From Bacteroidaceae bacterium (GTDB taxonomy: Bacteria > Bacteroidota > Bacteroidia > Bacteroidales > Bacteroidaceae), in the NCBI GenBank assembly GCA_016292545.1, contig JAEDIG010000057.1:1-15327 (forward strand): DNA of 15,327 nt, read 5' to 3'. A program made the translations under genes and the position numbers. Shown one piece after another: positions 12,425 to 15,327 of the stretch; within the stretch, counting starts at the first letter, position 1, and each line of letters begins with the position of its first letter. Below the pieces are notes generated by a model. That model did no database searches and had not been told where the DNA came from. It worked only from the letters and a program-made list of their open reading frames with translations.

Positions 12425-15327
12425 GTATTCATTCGTTCGAAGACTTCTTGGATGGATGTGCCTGCTCGGCCTGCTTTTGTGGGGAGCCTGCAGTCCGCCC
12501 CCTTCAAACCCTGAGGTGGATGCCTGGAACCATCACTCGTTTCGTCTGCGCTATACCGACATAGATTCATCGCTCCACTATGCAAAGCTGGCATATAGCC
12601 ATGCCCAGGCCCATTCTTCAGCCTGGGCTTTCGCACTTAATAACATGGCGTATGTAGATTATCAACAGATGCGCTATACGGATGCGGTGCGTGTGCTTGA
12701 TAAGATTTACGAGTACAGCCGCGACCAGATAGAACTGCTCTGTGCCGATGTGATGTATATGAAGGTGGCACAGCGTACAGACCAGGGCATGCTGTTTTTC
12801 CTCCATCGGAATGCGGCACAGATGCGTTTCGACCGTCTTGCCGAAGATGACGTGCAACTCACCGACCAGCAGTTTGCCCGCCTTACATACGCCCGTTCCG
12901 AGTTTCATATCGTATCCAGTACCTATTATTATTATTACGGGCAAACCAATCAGGCCATTACGGAAATCAACCTCACCTCGCTCGATCCAGCCTTGCAGGC
13001 CGATACGTTGCAGTGGATTTATTACCAGTATATGTTGGGCAGTGGCGGCCTGATAAACGGAAGCCGCGAGGAAGTGGCCTTGCAGGAATTTGACTATTTG
13101 TTTAGGGCATATAACCGTGCGCAAGTGGTGAATTCGGTGTATTTTCACGCCAATTCGCTTCAGGCATTGGCATCTCTTCTTGATGCACCATCGGCAGACA
13201 GCCTCATACGTGTGCAACGGCCGAAGTCATATACCTATCTTTCCCGACAGTACGAACATTGGCATCCCCTGTTCCATACGGATGCCGATACTGTCCTTTC
13301 TTTCCGGCTGGCCGATCATGCGGTGCATCTGTTTGCCTCTTACAAGGATTTGTTCCAATTGGCTTGTGCCTACCGCACATTGGGTGAGATTTGTTTCTCC
13401 CACCAGAAGTATGCCGAGGCCCTTCAGCATTTCACGCATGCCCTGTCTTTGGTGGAAGACCAGAAGAAACGCAGCGCATGGGATGTACCGTTCTGGATTG
13501 CAGGTATTCGCGAGCGTTTGAGCATGACATACAGTGCATTGGGCGACAAGGAACAGAGCCAATATAACCGTTCGGCCTATCTGGAACTGCTCGGACGCTT
13601 CACGCAGGACTTTGAACTGGAGAACCGAAGGATGAAGCTGGAACGTGAGGTGAGTCATACCCATCGGAGTCTGGCGGTTCTTGTCTTGCTTGTGGCTGTG
13701 GTATCTGTGCTTTTGTGGTTGCTTATCCGCCGCATCCATCGCCAGTCGCGCAGGACAACCTTCAATCTGGAGCATGCGCATGAGTCGGCTGCATACAGGC
13801 AGCTGGAGCATGCTTTTGGCAATGCGCGGGAGGTGCTGGCCCAACAGTTGGAAGGACTGGATGAGGAAATGGGAGTGAGTGCGCATCATGTGAGCCAGTA
13901 TAAGCAGGGTCATGTGGACCGCAAGGCCAAAGTGTCTATGGTGTACTCCATTTTTCCGTTGCTTGACCGTATGATAGCAGAGGTGGACCGTATGCAGGCC
14001 GATGGGCAGACAGACTCTATGCGGCTGGAGTATGTAGACGAACTGGCACAGGAGATTATGCGTATCAACAGTGCGCTCACCCACTGGATTCAGATGCGCC
14101 AAGGGCAGTTGCGATTGAACATCACGTCGTTCAGCCTGCAACCACTGTTCCAGATTATCCAGTCCTCACAGCCAGCGTTTGTGCAGCACGGAATCACACT
14201 CAGCGTGCTGCCCACCGATGCTGTGGTGAAGGCCGACAAGGCACTCACACTTTTCATGATCAACACCCTCATGGAGAATGCCCGCAAGTTCACGATGGCG
14301 GGGGGAATGGTGCGCCTGTATGCCGATGTCACTGACACGTATGTGGAAATCTCCATTTCCGACACGGGTGTAGGGCTGTCGGCCCAGGATATGTCGCAAC
14401 TCATGGAAAGCAAGTACTACGATCCCATGCGTATAGGTTCTTCCAAACTGGGTAAGGGCTTTGGCTTTGGCATCATGAACTGCAAAGGTATCATAGCCAA
14501 GTACCGAAAGACATCCGATCGATTCCAGACATGCGACTTTGGTGTGCAAAGCACAGAAGGAAAGGGATCGCGTTTCTGGTTCCGCCTGCCCAGAATGCTG
14601 GCCGTGTTGTGTATGGTGTGCGGTTTTCTGCAGGCCTCGGCCTTTATGGGACGTGGAAAAACGTTTGCACAGTCTGATAGTATCAGTCGTGCCAGTGCGG
14701 AGAACCGCTATCAGGATGTGTATGACTATGCACGGAAGGAACTCACGTGCATGCCGGTTCCCGTCGACACCTCGTATGCCATTTACCTGCTCAACCAGAT
14801 GGCCATTTCCTCTTTGGCCATGAGGCAGTGGGACAACTACCGGCGCAGCAATGCCGAATGTGTGCGGCTCCATCAGCTTTATACAGCTGATGATTCCCTT
14901 CCGGCTTATTGCAAGCAGATGGAGCGTTTGCAGAGCAATACAGTTTTCATCTATGCCCTGTCGGTTTTCTTCTCCATCGTGTTGCTGTTGCTTTTTTTCC
15001 AACTGGTGGTGTGGAAGAAGATTCATGGCGATTCCAATGCGCAGCAGCTCTATCTGCAGCTTATGTCCGCGATGGAGCAGGGCAGCAGGCTCATGTCTTC
15101 GTATGGCGACGGTGAAGAGTTCCCGGCATGGCAGCCCATGCTGCAGAGCCTCCGGGAGGACATCGGTTCCATGCAGGGTAGTGCTTCCCTGATGGCCACT
15201 TGCAGACGAGTGGCAGACCTTGTGGAGCAGATGTTCCGGGATTGCGACACGATGCAGGAGACGGTGAACGAACGCATCGAGACACTTCATCGTATGCGCT
15301 TTGAGGAGGATAGGCTTTATGTGATGA
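12411..15327 (+). CDS. Large multi-pass sensor histidine kinase-like protein (DUF5112/DUF5113 type), 3' end outside window
   Basis: This frame is open from ATG 12411, the first ATG after an upstream stop, to the window edge, giving 972 residues. The N-terminal hydrophobic segment (about 9-26) ends LWGAC27, a possible but atypical lipobox. An extracytoplasmic helical domain (28-419) has TPR-like stretches at 71-102 and 317-350. A membrane helix (420-440) leads to a helical region and then a histidine-kinase ATPase domain (about 574-727) with N-box NTLMENARKFT (N618, E622, N623, K626), G1 SDTGVGL (D651) and G2 GKGFGFG (681-687). A second hydrophobic segment (729-745), a short external domain (746-843), a third helix (845-868) and a cytoplasmic helical stretch follow. 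No canonical H-box is visible. From memory this matches Bacteroidetes proteins annotated DUF5112/DUF5113. The overlap with the PAP2 gene suggests coupled translation. Confidence 0.82.
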   Translation, partial: MGAGEYSFVRRLLGWMCLLGLLLWGACSPPPSNPEVDAWNHHSFRLRYTDIDSSLHYAKLAYSHAQAHSSAWAFALNNMAYVDYQQMRYTDAVRVLDKIYEYSRDQIELLCADVMYMKVAQRTDQGMLFFLHRNAAQMRFDRLAEDDVQLTDQQFARLTYARSEFHIVSSTYYYYYGQTNQAITEINLTSLDPALQADTLQWIYYQYMLGSGGLINGSREEVALQEFDYLFRAYNRAQVVNSVYFHANSLQALASLLDAPSADSLIRVQRPKSYTYLSRQYEHWHPLFHTDADTVLSFRLADHAVHLFASYKDLFQLACAYRTLGEICFSHQKYAEALQHFTHALSLVEDQKKRSAWDVPFWIAGIRERLSMTYSALGDKEQSQYNRSAYLELLGRFTQDFELENRRMKLEREVSHTHRSLAVLVLLVAVVSVLLWLLIRRIHRQSRRTTFNLEHAHESAAYRQLEHAFGNAREVLAQQLEGLDEEMGVSAHHVSQYKQGHVDRKAKVSMVYSIFPLLDRMIAEVDRMQADGQTDSMRLEYVDELAQEIMRINSALTHWIQMRQGQLRLNITSFSLQPLFQIIQSSQPAFVQHGITLSVLPTDAVVKADKALTLFMINTLMENARKFTMAGGMVRLYADVTDTYVEISISDTGVGLSAQDMSQLMESKYYDPMRIGSSKLGKGFGFGIMNCKGIIAKYRKTSDRFQTCDFGVQSTEGKGSRFWFRLPRMLAVLCMVCGFLQASAFMGRGKTFAQSDSISRASAENRYQDVYDYARKELTCMPVPVDTSYAIYLLNQMAISSLAMRQWDNYRRSNAECVRLHQLYTADDSLPAYCKQMERLQSNTVFIYALSVFFSIVLLLLFFQLVVWKKIHGDSNAQQLYLQLMSAMEQGSRLMSSYGDGEEFPAWQPMLQSLREDIGSMQGSASLMATCRRVADLVEQMFRDCDTMQETVNERIETLHRMRFEEDRLYVM

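Noticed and set aside
14166..15290. Long open frame of about 374 codons on the minus strand opposite the sensor gene
   Set aside because: It is antisense to a frame with clear kinase motifs, and its translation is His- and Arg-rich with no recognisable domain. It is a codon-bias shadow.

Overview
This window is chromosomal DNA from a member of the Bacteroidales; a Prevotella- or Bacteroides-like organism is the best guess. The evidence is a complete Bat (Bacteroides aerotolerance) gene cluster, a Bacteroidetes-style RimO, a membrane-spanning HU/LysM protein and a candidate promoter of the TAnnTTTG type. Base composition is roughly balanced throughout. All genes lie on the + strand, and there is no sign of mobile DNA, RNA genes or CRISPR. 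No stretch over 300 bases lacks a gene.

Layout. (a) Positions 1-1949 are a housekeeping run: the 3' end of ftsY, then rimO (its ATG overlaps the ftsY stop by one base), then a small HU-family DNA-binding protein 3 bp downstream. (b) Positions 2007-3233 encode a 408-residue protein with an HU-like domain, an acidic repeat linker, one membrane segment and a LysM domain. (c) After a 122-bp gap with a candidate promoter, positions 3356-11722 hold eight tightly packed genes: a MoxR AAA+ ATPase, a DUF58 protein, a BatD-like membrane protein, then batA, batB, batC, batD and batE. (d) Positions 11732-12424 encode a PAP2-type membrane lipid phosphatase. (e) From 12411 to the window edge runs an open reading frame of 972 visible residues, a multi-pass sensor-kinase-like protein of the kind annotated in Bacteroidetes as DUF5112/DUF5113. 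It does not terminate in the window.

How the parts may work together. MoxR and DUF58 proteins are often found with von Willebrand A (vWA) proteins and are thought to act as ATPase-driven remodelling systems. Here the DUF58 protein is predicted cytoplasmic. BatA and BatB are membrane vWA proteins. BatC and BatE export TPR domains, with an SH3-like domain on BatE. BatD and the BatD-like protein each place a large domain outside and a similar helical domain inside. The arrangement suggests one envelope complex powered by MoxR. The linked lipid phosphatase and the overlapping sensor gene point to envelope maintenance or sensing, but that link is inference.

The least-described parts are the HU-membrane-LysM protein, which could tie DNA to the cell wall, and the terminal sensor, which has two successive outside-membrane-inside modules in one chain and no classical H-box in the visible part.
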